Shown: piece after piece, positions 1 to 7,820 of the stretch
Layout: each line of letters begins with the position of its first letter
How positions within the stretch are numbered: the stretch's first letter is position 1
Origin: Flavobacteriales bacterium UBA4011
GTDB lineage: Bacteria; Bacteroidota; Bacteroidia; Flavobacteriales_D; Crocinitomicaceae
NCBI GenBank assembly: GCA_002384725.1
Contig: DGBF01000093.1
Span: forward strand, 543-20,881
Length of the DNA: 20,339 nt
Reading direction: 5' to 3'
Program-made: the position numbers and the translations under genes
The notes under the pieces: generated by a model
Databases searched by the model: none
What the model saw: the letters and a program-made list of their open reading frames with translations, nothing else
Told to the model about the DNA's origin: nothing

Positions 1-1558
1 TCCCTGTTGGGATTTGACCTGAACCTTCAAAAACACCAAGTTTATCATTGAATTTTCCTTTTAAATTGACTGAACCGTTCCAATCTTCATTGTGAATGGC
101 GAATTGAATCACAACGTCGTTGTTGATGATTTCAATTTTAGGATCAATTTTCACACTGTCTTTCGACGTTAAATTCGGGTATTGAATCTTCCCAGAAGGT
201 TTTTCTATAGTCCCCGAAATTTCAATTGGGAAGGATTTCCCATCGATAATCAAGTTGTAATTACCTCGAATATCAACCGTTGGAGTCGTTTTGTAAATAT
301 TTTGTTTTCCGTTTATCCAAACTTCAAGCACTTCACTCTTTACTTTAAATGGATTATCAGTAAGAACTGTAAAACAAGCTTTTTTACCTTTTTCTAGAGT
401 CCCCAATTCACTTTCCACTCGAAGCATTTTTGCAGGAATAGTTGTCAAAGCAGCCAAGGCTTTTTCTGGTGTCAAACCAGATTCCATCATTTTTTGGAGA
501 TTTTCCCAAAACTCGTTTGGAGATTTCAAACCAGTTGTAGTCAAGGCGAATTCTATGCCTTCTTGATCGACGATTTTAGCATTGGATGGAGCCAATTCCC
601 AATGTTTTAAATCACTCAATGGAATTTTACGACTGATATATGGGTCGGTTACATCGTACGCCTTTGGGAAGCTCATTGGAAGGACCAAACTTGCATTCAG
701 TGCCTTCAAATCCGTTGCGGCAGCATATTCATTTCCAGAACCGAGGTAAATTATTTTTAAACCAAATTCCTTCGCAATTTTATCAGCTCGAAGGATTTCC
801 CATTTGTCGTCTGTTTCAAAAAACAAGGGGAGTTGAAGTTTTGTTTTATACGCCTCAAGCGAGAGGTCTAAAGGTGCTTTTGGGTTTTGAGCATACCATT
901 GATAGTCGTATAAGGATTGTCTCAAAAGTGCTATACTTCCCATTTGAGAAGATGGATATGTTTGTCTCGAAACTCCTTTTTCGAAAGAAAAATAGCCTGC
1001 TGATTCAGTTTTAATAATGTTTTGATGAAATTTTTCGTTCCCCAAAGCGACCAAAGCTCCTGTTCCTTGCGCAATTCCATCTTGAAAATGGGTAACTACG
1101 AAACCAAACCCCATTTTGTGAAAGTTTTCATTTTTCTTACTGTCTGTCGTATAATTCTGACTCGCTTTCGATTCTGGGTGTATGGATTCGTTCCAGTAAT
1201 ATGCACCGTCTTTTGAAGTTTCTAATTGTGGACGAAAACTCCACTCTTTCCCTTTGATTTCTGGCAATCCGATATTTGAATTGACTTCGATAAATGCAGG
1301 AAGTATCGTTTTTCCATTGCCGTCGATCTCCACAGTTCCCTTTGGAATGATTACTAATTTTCCTACTTCGATGATTTCACCATCTCGAAACAAAATGGTT
1401 CCGTTTTCGATCGTTTTTTCAGGACTAACGACGATGCGGACATTTTTTATCGCGACACAGGGTTTGGCTGTGGGTTTGACTCCGTTTTGCGGATGATTTC
1501 CTTGTCCGAATGCGCTGAATGATAGAATCGTGAGCAAGATAAAAAGATATTTGTGCAT
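1..1558 (-). CDS. Secreted amidohydrolase-like protein, N-terminal part (partial, 3' end beyond left edge)
   Basis: Translating the minus strand from ATG at 1558 gives an open frame of 519 codons that runs off the left edge without a stop. Residues 1-19 are a signal peptide (hydrophobic core, then SAFGQ), so the protein should be periplasmic. Residues about 36-85 read like the amidohydrolase beta-sandwich entry (AIKNVRIVV, ENGTILFRDGEIIEVG), and residues 86-420 follow the fold of the periplasmic imidazolonepropionase-like amidohydrolases of Bacteroidota, ending with the usual GLTPEKALAALTTIPAKML and LGTLEKGKKACFTVLTDNP. The metal ligands are gone: the HxH site is N93-S-N95, the beta-5 His position reads FFETDD (E248), and the beta-8 Asp position reads ALTTTG. 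After residue 420 comes a beta-rich linker. Family members of about 1000 residues often carry two such halves, so an active second domain may lie outside the window (inference). No substrate can be named. Confidence 0.8.
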   Translation of the reverse strand, partial: MHKYLFILLTILSFSAFGQGNHPQNGVKPTAKPCVAIKNVRIVVSPEKTIENGTILFRDGEIIEVGKLVIIPKGTVEIDGNGKTILPAFIEVNSNIGLPEIKGKEWSFRPQLETSKDGAYYWNESIHPESKASQNYTTDSKKNENFHKMGFGFVVTHFQDGIAQGTGALVALGNEKFHQNIIKTESAGYFSFEKGVSRQTYPSSQMGSIALLRQSLYDYQWYAQNPKAPLDLSLEAYKTKLQLPLFFETDDKWEILRADKIAKEFGLKIIYLGSGNEYAAATDLKALNASLVLPMSFPKAYDVTDPYISRKIPLSDLKHWELAPSNAKIVDQEGIEFALTTTGLKSPNEFWENLQKMMESGLTPEKALAALTTIPAKMLRVESELGTLEKGKKACFTVLTDNPFKVKSEVLEVWINGKQNIYKTTPTVDIRGNYNLIIDGKSFPIEISGTIEKPSGKIQYPNLTSKDSVKIDPKIEIINNDVVIQFAIHNEDWNGSVNLKGKFNDKLGVFEGSGQIPTG

Positions 1559-1562
1559 TGTT

Positions 1563-1570
1563 TATATTTG
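1563..1570 (+). promoter_or_regulatory. Possible -7 promoter element upstream of the membrane protein gene
   Basis: TATATTTG matches the Bacteroidota -7 consensus TAnnTTTG exactly and lies 94 bases before the ATG at 1664. No TTG is found at the expected distance (about 19 bases) upstream, so this rests on one box only and could be chance in AT-rich DNA. Confidence 0.25.
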
Positions 1571-1663
1571 TTGGGAGGTGAAATTAATGAATTCTATTTT
1601 ACTTCACTGTTTATCTAATAATTATTCCTCAATTTTGTTAATTTTACAAACTAAAATCACAAC

Positions 1664-2098
1664 ATGTATTCAGCACTTTCACATGCGCACTCAGGACTAA
1701 GATGGGTCGTTTTATTTTTATTGGTTTTTGCTATTTTTAATGCGTTTACTCGAAAAACCGTTTACGAGAAAAAGGACAAAATGATTTACCTTTTTTCAAT
1801 GGTGTTTTTACACATTCAATTGCTTATCGGTTTGGTCTTATATTTCATATCCGACAAGGTTTCATTTGCATCAGGTTGGATGAAAGAGCCATTGTACCGT
1901 TTTTATGGAATGGAGCATTTTCTGGGAATGGTGATTGCCATCGTTTTGGTAACTATAGGTAGAAAAAAAGCAGAAAAAGCGTCTGAACCAGTAAAAAAGC
2001 ACAAAATCATACGGGTCTATTATGTAATTGGATTGATCATTGTACTCGCTAGTATTCCTTGGCCGTTCCGCGAAGCATTAGTAGGAAAATGGTTCTAA
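1664..2098 (+). CDS. Small four-helix membrane protein, cytochrome b-like family of Bacteroidota
   Basis: A 144-residue inner-membrane protein with four predicted transmembrane helices at about residues 12-29, 40-62, 82-99 and 115-132. It matches a family I recall from Bacteroidota that is often labelled cytochrome B: an N-terminal HSGLRW motif, the helix-2 pattern HIQLLIGLVLYF, EH in front of helix 3 and the C-terminal SIPWPFR. Histidines 9, 50 and 85 lie in or next to helices and could bind haem, but no experiment is known to me and there is no soluble domain. The start at ATG 1664 directly precedes the conserved MYSALxHxHSG sequence. The gene overlaps the following cytochrome c gene by 10 bases, which suggests that the two are co-translated and may work together in electron transfer (inference). 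Confidence 0.75.
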   Translation: MYSALSHAHSGLRWVVLFLLVFAIFNAFTRKTVYEKKDKMIYLFSMVFLHIQLLIGLVLYFISDKVSFASGWMKEPLYRFYGMEHFLGMVIAIVLVTIGRKKAEKASEPVKKHKIIRVYYVIGLIIVLASIPWPFREALVGKWF

Positions 2099-2415
2099 GA
2101 TTCGCAGTACTTTCTTTTTCTTTGCTCCTTCTTTTTGCGTGCAAACCACCAGCCGGTGATTGCGAAGAATGTGAAGCGGAAGCAAATATTTCAGGCAAAA
2201 GCCTGTTCATGGACCAATGCCTCAGTTGTCACGGAGCCGATGGAAAGCTTGGCAATTCGGGCGCAAAAGATTTAAGCATATCCAAATTGACACCCGAAGA
2301 GATCAAAGAGGTGCTCAGTGAAGGAAAAGGAGCGATGCCTCCAGCATTAGAGTTGTTAGCGGATCCAAATCACATGGATTCTGTGGTGCAATTCGTTCAA
2401 AGTTTACGAAAATAA
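2089..2415 (+). CDS. Cytochrome c lipoprotein (single haem)
   Basis: A 108-residue periplasm-facing lipoprotein. I chose ATG 2089 because it gives a compact lipoprotein signal (MVLRFAVLSF, then LLLLFAC) with the acylated Cys at residue 18; the upstream in-frame ATG at 2059 would add ten residues inside the preceding gene and bury the signal peptide. Residues 44-48 are the haem-binding CLSCH, followed by a short class-I cytochrome c fold with Met83 in GAMPP as the likely axial ligand and a closing helix near VVQFVQSLRK. A second cysteine pair, C25-EE-C28, sits in the linker just after the lipid anchor and is not part of the haem motif. The gene overlaps its upstream neighbour by 10 bases and the downstream hflX by one base (TAATG). 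The likely role is electron transfer at the membrane, with an unknown partner. Confidence 0.85.
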   Translation: MVLRFAVLSFSLLLLFACKPPAGDCEECEAEANISGKSLFMDQCLSCHGADGKLGNSGAKDLSISKLTPEEIKEVLSEGKGAMPPALELLADPNHMDSVVQFVQSLRK

Positions 2416-3614
2416 TGAGTCTACACGAAGGACATGTTACGGTTGATTATAGAGAAGAAAGGGCTGTTTTGGTTGGAGTCATCCACGGAACAATCACGGA
2501 AGATCAAGCCGCAGAATATCTCGATGAATTAGAATTTCTTGCTGAAACGGCAGGTGCAATGACGATTCAAAAGTTTACGCAGAAGCTTCCATATCCAAAT
2601 CCAAAAACGTTTGTGGGTACGGGAAAATTGGCTGAAATTCTTGAGTATATCCAAGCCAACGATATCGAAGTGATCATTTTTGATGATGAACTTTCTCCTT
2701 CTCAATTGAGGAATATTGAAAAACGACTAGAGATTAAAATCTTGGATAGAAACAATCTGATCTTGGATATTTTCGCTAGTCGTGCAAGAACTTCACATGC
2801 GAAGTCACAAGTGGAATTGGCGCAGATGCAATACTTATTGCCTCGTCTCACGAATATGTGGACTCACCTCGATAGACAAAAAGGAGGTATCGGAATGAGA
2901 GGTCCAGGGGAATCGGAAATTGAAACGGATAGACGAATCATACAACAGAAAATTTCCCTTTTGAAAGTTAAGTTGAAAGCAATTGACAAACAAATGGAAG
3001 TGCAGCGAGGTAATCGAGGTCAATTGGTGCGTGTTGCCCTTGTTGGATATACCAATGTTGGGAAAAGCACCATCATGAATTTGTTGAGCAAAAGCGATGT
3101 TTTTGCCGAAAATAAATTGTTTGCAACGCTCGATACGACCGTAAGAAAAGTGGTGATTCACAATCTGCCTTTCTTGCTTTCCGATACCGTTGGATTTATT
3201 CGGAAACTGCCGCATCAGTTGGTAGAATCTTTTAAATCGACTTTGGATGAGGTACGTGAAGCCGATTTATTGGTGCACGTACTCGATATTTCTCATCTCA
3301 ATTTTGAAGATCATTTCAATGTGGTTAAAGAGACCTTAGCCGAGATTGATGATTCGGAAAAACCTGTCATTCTCGTTCTCAATAAATTGGACGCTTACCA
3401 ACCGGAAGAACGTGAAGATGAAGAAACGGGGAAAATGTACATCCCATCTATTGCTGAAATGAAGAAAACTTGGATGGCCAAATTGGAAGATAAGAATTGT
3501 GTTTTCATTTCTGCAGAAACGAAGGAGAATGTGGATGAATTCAAAGAAACGTTGTACGAAGTGGTAAAAGAAATTTTTAAGGTTCGATATCCGTATAATG
3601 ATTTTCTATACTAA
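2415..3614 (+). CDS. hflX: Ribosome-associated GTPase HflX
   Basis: A 399-residue GTPase of the HflX family, which binds the large ribosomal subunit and helps split or rescue stalled ribosomes. Residues 1-200 are the HflX-specific N-terminal domain with the nucleotide-binding-like KTFVGTGKL stretch and the coiled linker; the family signature GGIGMRGPGESEIETDRR covers residues 157-174. The G domain shows G1 GYTNVGKST (211-219), the Thr of G2 around TLDTTVR, G3 DTVGFI (257-262), G4 NKLD (323-326) and G5-like ISAE near the end. The length is normal for the family. The ATG overlaps the stop of the cytochrome gene (TAATG), so expression should depend on the upstream promoter. No terminator of its own is visible; the region after it holds a long hairpin repeat. 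Confidence 0.95.
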   Translation: MSLHEGHVTVDYREERAVLVGVIHGTITEDQAAEYLDELEFLAETAGAMTIQKFTQKLPYPNPKTFVGTGKLAEILEYIQANDIEVIIFDDELSPSQLRNIEKRLEIKILDRNNLILDIFASRARTSHAKSQVELAQMQYLLPRLTNMWTHLDRQKGGIGMRGPGESEIETDRRIIQQKISLLKVKLKAIDKQMEVQRGNRGQLVRVALVGYTNVGKSTIMNLLSKSDVFAENKLFATLDTTVRKVVIHNLPFLLSDTVGFIRKLPHQLVESFKSTLDEVREADLLVHVLDISHLNFEDHFNVVKETLAEIDDSEKPVILVLNKLDAYQPEEREDEETGKMYIPSIAEMKKTWMAKLEDKNCVFISAETKENVDEFKETLYEVVKEIFKVRYPYNDFLY

Positions 3615-3666
3615 ATTGTCATATCTAGTCTCTTGTGCTTGAATTAAGATCGATTCGGTGGTTTTT

Positions 3667-3790
3667 GAACACGGATGACGCGGATTTGGTAGGATAGCAG
3701 GATTGATGTTATAGCCTATGTATTCTTATAACACTTAATCCTCCACATAAAATAAGCTAAAATCCTACAAAATCTGTGTTATCCGCGGTC
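3667..3790. repeat. Long imperfect inverted repeat (interspersed hairpin element)
   Basis: The stretch between hflX and the convergent gliding-motility gene has two nested inverted repeats. The outer arms are 3667-3695 and 3762-3790; the second arm read in reverse complement matches the first at 23 of 29 bases, including the shared inner end GTAGGAT. The inner arms, GGATTGATGTTATA at 3699-3712 and TATAACACTTAATCC at 3727-3741, also pair with one small bulge. The 3742-3761 side strand stays unpaired. The arms contain the ACACGGAT...CGGATTT type of sequence that I have seen in dispersed intergenic repeats of Bacteroidota and related phyla. It has no open reading frame, so it would have to be moved, if at all, by an enzyme coded elsewhere (inference). 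Confidence 0.6.
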
Positions 3791-3826
3791 CATACCCAAC
3801 AATCCACAACACCAAGGATCTCAATT

Positions 3827-3860
3827 AAAAAAAAGCCCCTAGTCAAACAACCAAGGGCTT
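3827..3860 (-). terminator. Rho-independent terminator of the gliding-motility protein gene
   Basis: Read on the minus strand, AAGCCCTT (3853-3860) pairs with AGGGGCTT, eight base pairs with one G-U, across a loop of about 12 bases, and is followed at once by a run of eight T. It lies about 20 bases after the stop codon at 3879. There is no T run on the plus-strand side, so it should not terminate hflX. Confidence 0.8.
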
Positions 3861-3878
3861 CACGCTAAAATATTTTAT

Positions 3879-6320
3879 TTATCTCGTCACATGCAGGAAT
3901 CCCTGACCTGGAATTTCACTTCCATCTTGTGCGTATAGCACAAACTTATAGAAATACACCCCATCTTCAGCATCATTTCCAGATTTCGTTTTTCCATCCC
4001 AAATAGGGTTTGGACTAGAATCTTCAAACATAACATTTCCCCATCGGTTCAATATGATTAAATCTATTTTGTCAACGTTCTCTGTTTCAATAAACCAGAA
4101 GTCATTCGCTTGATCGCCATTTGGAGAAATCACATTGGGCACTTCCCAAATCGGCGGATAAATAACGGAAACATTGATTTTTAATGTTGTGGTGTCGTTG
4201 CAACCCCCACCTTGAGATGCTATTAAGGTCACCGTAAATTCTCCGGCAGTGGTGTAGAGACTTTGAACGGCGGATAAATCATTTGTTGTTGCAGTCAATC
4301 CGTTTCCGAAATCCCAAAAATAGGTAACACCATTTTGACTTAAATTGCTGAAAGTAATATTAAGTGGCGCCAAACCTGAACTTGGATTTGCTGACATGGC
4401 CGCAATTGGTGCATTCAATGTAGTAACTTGAATACTGTCATTCGCGCTACAAACATCATCCGTTACGGTCAAGTAATACCAACCCGGACTTAAGCTATTC
4501 CAAACGCTATTGCTGGAAGAATTTGGGTTGTTTGCTCCTGGACCATTCCATGCATAACTCACCGGACCATTTACGGCTGTTTGTCCAATTACACCGGCCG
4601 AAACTCCGCCTGTTGGATTACAAAAGTTGGATGCCGTCATAGAAATTGGGTCAATAGTTAATGACTGATCAACAATCAAAACACCATTTGCAGTGGCTGT
4701 ATTGGCGCACCCATCCGTAACTGTCACGTTGAATGGAATTTGTTCCCCATTGATACCATTGTCGCTTATGGTAATTGAAGTTCCTGTCGTGCCATCACTC
4801 CAAACATAGGAATAAGGATTAGGCGCATTGGAATTCATGACCACAGTGGCTTGAGCCGACCCGGGCATACATTTCACGTAAAGGGTATCGTTGGGCATTA
4901 TTGATATATCAGGTGGCGTCACGTTATGGACTAAAGCAACCGAATCTATAAAATCGTTCCCACAACCATCTGTTACAGTCACATAGTGCATGACTGTAAT
5001 CGGTAAGGTGCTCGAGGCGGGAATCAATGCAGGGTTGGTTGTTGCGCCGAAATCCCAAAGGAAAGTATAGGTTGGTATCGATCCTTGGAAATTGGAAATC
5101 TGGACGGGTGCTTGATTTGGGGCACAACCCGTGACTAGCGTATCAGGCATGTTAAAAGTTAAATCATATTGATCGACAATGTACAAGGTCAGTGAATCGT
5201 AGAGTGTGTCACCACAGACTGAAATCGTGTAACCCATTATCTGAATCCATTCCATTGGTTCTGTAATTCCATCATCGATTGGTGTAATATTGAATACCAA
5301 GGTATCCACACCAATTGGGAAGGTGACCGAGCCATTGAGATTGGTGAAATCGGCGGTGGCACTGGCGGTTCCTGAATAGGTTATTGAAAAGGTTTGTACT
5401 GAACCTATAGACGATTCCGGACGAATGAATAATAAATCTGTTGAGGTACATCCTTCAGCAAGTGTTGTATCGGTGAAACTTCCGCTGAACAAAGATGCTT
5501 GCGCTTCGATGGTAACGGCGTTCGAACTAAAACTATTTGCTTCAAGAAAAACACCAGAATCTAAAGCCTGATCGGTTACATTACAGATGGCTAATTTTAT
5601 ATGGTATGTTCCACCACAAACTAAGCCAGATAAAGCAACCATTGCGACAGTACTCCCATTATATCCTTGGCCGCTGAATGCGCCATTTACCGTGGTGAAA
5701 TAAACCGCATTTGCCTGCCAATTCGGATCCAAAGCAGCACAAGTGGATGCTGGTCCTCCTGTAGGGAAACCTGAATTTACAGTGTTTATCGTTACCGGAA
5801 TATTTCCACCAGGAACCAATGCTAAATTAACGGCTCCATTGGTGTATGGGCCTGAAAGACCAGGTCCAGATAAAAAGAATCCAAAGGCATCATTATAACT
5901 GGAACAAGTATATCCTGTATATTCTGAAGAGGCAAAAACGTAATTAAAAACTAAGGAGTCACCAACTGCCACAAAGTCAAATTCTAAAATAGCTCCGTTG
6001 GTTGGGTTACCCGATGCAATTGCGCTCAAGTCGGGGTCGGTAATCACAGATGCCCCCGCTGTTTTTAGATATACACCACTTGCAAATGGAAAACCGGTTG
6101 CGCTAAAAGTCTGACCAGCCGCCTGAATACTGTTAGCATTCGCAGCAGATCCATTAAATGTAATGTTACTCGCTACAACGCCGGAACCTATTAAAACATC
6201 TTGGACTAATTGTGTTGGTGTTAAGGTGTTTTGATAAGTAAAAGTTTGGCTCTGACTAGAAAAACAAAACATAATTGCACTGACCGCAAAAATGAATTTG
6301 GGGATTCTGTAAAATTTCAT
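3879..6320 (-). CDS. Secreted multidomain protein with choice-of-anchor L, PKD and T9SS type B (gliding-motility) C-terminal domain
   Basis: An 813-residue protein with a signal peptide (residues 1-24, ending SSQSQ). Residues about 35-265 match the choice-of-anchor L domain: the TQLVQDVLIGSGV opening, the NGAILEFDFVAVGD and FASSEYTGY motifs, and DSGVFLEANSF at its end. Residues about 285-385 resemble a Calx-beta-like sandwich (TATADFTNLNG, ITPIDDGITEP). Two Ig/PKD-like repeats follow (about 385-550), then a SprB-like repeat (555-632) and a PKD domain (640-718, YFWDFGNG). Residues 725-813 are the gliding motility-associated C-terminal domain (PNVISPNGDQAND, LNRWGNVMFE, WDGKTKSG, DGVYFYKF), which directs export through the type IX system and attachment to the surface. 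It is probably an adhesin or surface structural protein; no catalytic motif is seen. It is transcribed alone and has its own terminator. Confidence 0.88.
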   Translation of the reverse strand: MKFYRIPKFIFAVSAIMFCFSSQSQTFTYQNTLTPTQLVQDVLIGSGVVASNITFNGSAANANSIQAAGQTFSATGFPFASGVYLKTAGASVITDPDLSAIASGNPTNGAILEFDFVAVGDSLVFNYVFASSEYTGYTCSSYNDAFGFFLSGPGLSGPYTNGAVNLALVPGGNIPVTINTVNSGFPTGGPASTCAALDPNWQANAVYFTTVNGAFSGQGYNGSTVAMVALSGLVCGGTYHIKLAICNVTDQALDSGVFLEANSFSSNAVTIEAQASLFSGSFTDTTLAEGCTSTDLLFIRPESSIGSVQTFSITYSGTASATADFTNLNGSVTFPIGVDTLVFNITPIDDGITEPMEWIQIMGYTISVCGDTLYDSLTLYIVDQYDLTFNMPDTLVTGCAPNQAPVQISNFQGSIPTYTFLWDFGATTNPALIPASSTLPITVMHYVTVTDGCGNDFIDSVALVHNVTPPDISIMPNDTLYVKCMPGSAQATVVMNSNAPNPYSYVWSDGTTGTSITISDNGINGEQIPFNVTVTDGCANTATANGVLIVDQSLTIDPISMTASNFCNPTGGVSAGVIGQTAVNGPVSYAWNGPGANNPNSSSNSVWNSLSPGWYYLTVTDDVCSANDSIQVTTLNAPIAAMSANPSSGLAPLNITFSNLSQNGVTYFWDFGNGLTATTNDLSAVQSLYTTAGEFTVTLIASQGGGCNDTTTLKINVSVIYPPIWEVPNVISPNGDQANDFWFIETENVDKIDLIILNRWGNVMFEDSSPNPIWDGKTKSGNDAEDGVYFYKFVLYAQDGSEIPGQGFLHVTR

Positions 6321-6431
6321 AGATTTAATATATTCAACACTTTTTTGACGTCATTTTGAAGGAATTGGTTGCACTAAGCAAGACCTATAAAATCAAAAAA
6401 ATTGTCATCTTTGCTTTAAATGTACAACAAA

Positions 6432-7820
6432 ATGGAAAAAACTCAAGAATATATTCAATCCAATAAAGACAAGTTCGTACGAGAGCTGACTGATTTATTA
6501 CGAATTCCTTCCGTATCTGCGGACCCTGCTTTTGCTAAAGATGTTTTGAAAACAGCCGAATCTATCGCCAACCATTTGAGAGCGGCTGGTGCTGAAAATG
6601 TGGAGATTTGTGAGACAAAAGGGTATCCAATTGTGTACGGGGATAAAATGATTGACCCCAATTTTCCAACTGTTTTGGTCTATGGTCATTACGACGTTCA
6701 ACCTGCTGATCCTCTTGAATTGTGGACGAGTCCTGCATTCGAACCCGTAATTAAGAAAACGGAAATTCATCCCGAAGGTGCAATTTTTGCTCGTGGAGCA
6801 TGTGATGACAAAGGTCAAATGTTCATGCATGTCAAAGCGTTTGAAGCGATGATGGCAGCTGATGAATTGCCGTGTAATGTGAAATTCATGATCGAAGGCG
6901 AAGAGGAAGTTGGCTCGGTAAATCTGGGTGTTTTTGTGGCCGATAATCACGAAAAATTAGCTGCAGATATTATTCTTGTTTCCGATACGGGGATGCTGGC
7001 AAACGACGTTCCTTCGATTACGACTGGATTGAGAGGTTTGAGTTATGTTGAAGTGGAAGTTACAGGTCCAAACCGCGATTTACACTCAGGTTTGTACGGT
7101 GGTTGTGTTGCCAATCCAATCAATATTTTGGCAGAAATGATTGCTTCTCTGCACGATGTAGATGAGAAAATTAATATCCCGAATTTTTACGACGATGTGG
7201 TTGAATTGAGCACGGGCGAACGGGCTAAAATGGCTAAAGCGCCTTTTAGTCACGAAGCATATTGTAAATCAATTGATATTACTGATGTTCACGGTGAAAA
7301 AGGATATTCTACCCCAGAAAGAGGTTCCATTCGTCCTACTTTGGATGTAAACGGAATATGGGGTGGATACATTGGTGAAGGAGCAAAAACGGTTATTGCA
7401 TCGAAAGCATACGCGAAAATTTCCATGAGATTGGTGCCGAATCAAGATCCGAATAAAATCACCCAATTGTTCCAAAATCACTTCGAAAGCTTAGCACCAA
7501 AAAGTGTAAACGTGAAAGTTACGCCTCATCATGGAGGTGAGCCGGCTGTAACCCCAATCGATTCTATTGGTTATGAAGCTGCAAGTATGGCATACGAACA
7601 ATCTTTTGGAAAAAAACCTATTCCAGTGAGAAGTGGAGGAAGTATTCCTATTGTATCTATGTTCGAAAAAGAATTGGGACTAAAAACGGTCTTGATGGGC
7701 TTTGGTTTGGACAGTGATGCAATTCACTCGCCGAATGAGCATTTTGGTCTGTTCAATTATTACAAAGGAATTGAGACTATACCGTATTTTTACAAACATT
7801 TCACCGAACTTTCAAAATAA
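6432..7820 (+). CDS. M20 family dipeptidase (CNDP-type metallopeptidase)
   Basis: A 462-residue zinc-dependent dipeptidase or peptidase of family M20, predicted cytosolic as no signal peptide is present. Metal and catalytic residues in this numbering: H86 and D88 in YGHYDVQP, bridging D125 in RGACDDKG, catalytic E157 and metal-binding E158 in EGEEEVGS, D185 in VSDTG, and H432 in AIHSPNEHFG. The lid domain includes H218 in the DLHSGLYGG motif, typical of the carnosine dipeptidase-like branch. I start it at ATG 6432, giving MEKTQEYIQ after an A-rich leader; an in-frame ATG at 6420 would add four residues and is possible, but a weak -7-like box CATCTTTG at 6406-6413 would put the transcript start at about that site. 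The stop overlaps the next gene by one base (TAATG). Confidence 0.92.
   Translation: MEKTQEYIQSNKDKFVRELTDLLRIPSVSADPAFAKDVLKTAESIANHLRAAGAENVEICETKGYPIVYGDKMIDPNFPTVLVYGHYDVQPADPLELWTSPAFEPVIKKTEIHPEGAIFARGACDDKGQMFMHVKAFEAMMAADELPCNVKFMIEGEEEVGSVNLGVFVADNHEKLAADIILVSDTGMLANDVPSITTGLRGLSYVEVEVTGPNRDLHSGLYGGCVANPINILAEMIASLHDVDEKINIPNFYDDVVELSTGERAKMAKAPFSHEAYCKSIDITDVHGEKGYSTPERGSIRPTLDVNGIWGGYIGEGAKTVIASKAYAKISMRLVPNQDPNKITQLFQNHFESLAPKSVNVKVTPHHGGEPAVTPIDSIGYEAASMAYEQSFGKKPIPVRSGGSIPIVSMFEKELGLKTVLMGFGLDSDAIHSPNEHFGLFNYYKGIETIPYFYKHFTELSK

Noticed and set aside
640..1496. Several plus-strand open frames of 64-124 codons
   Set aside because: All are antisense shadows of the continuous minus-strand amidohydrolase-like frame.
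2059..2088. Upstream ATG for the cytochrome c lipoprotein
   Set aside because: It lies inside the preceding gene and would extend the lipoprotein signal beyond normal length; ATG 2089 gives a standard one.
6406..6413. CATCTTTG as promoter -7 box for the M20 peptidase gene
   Set aside because: One mismatch at a conserved position and no TTG at the right distance; used only as weak support for the start choice.
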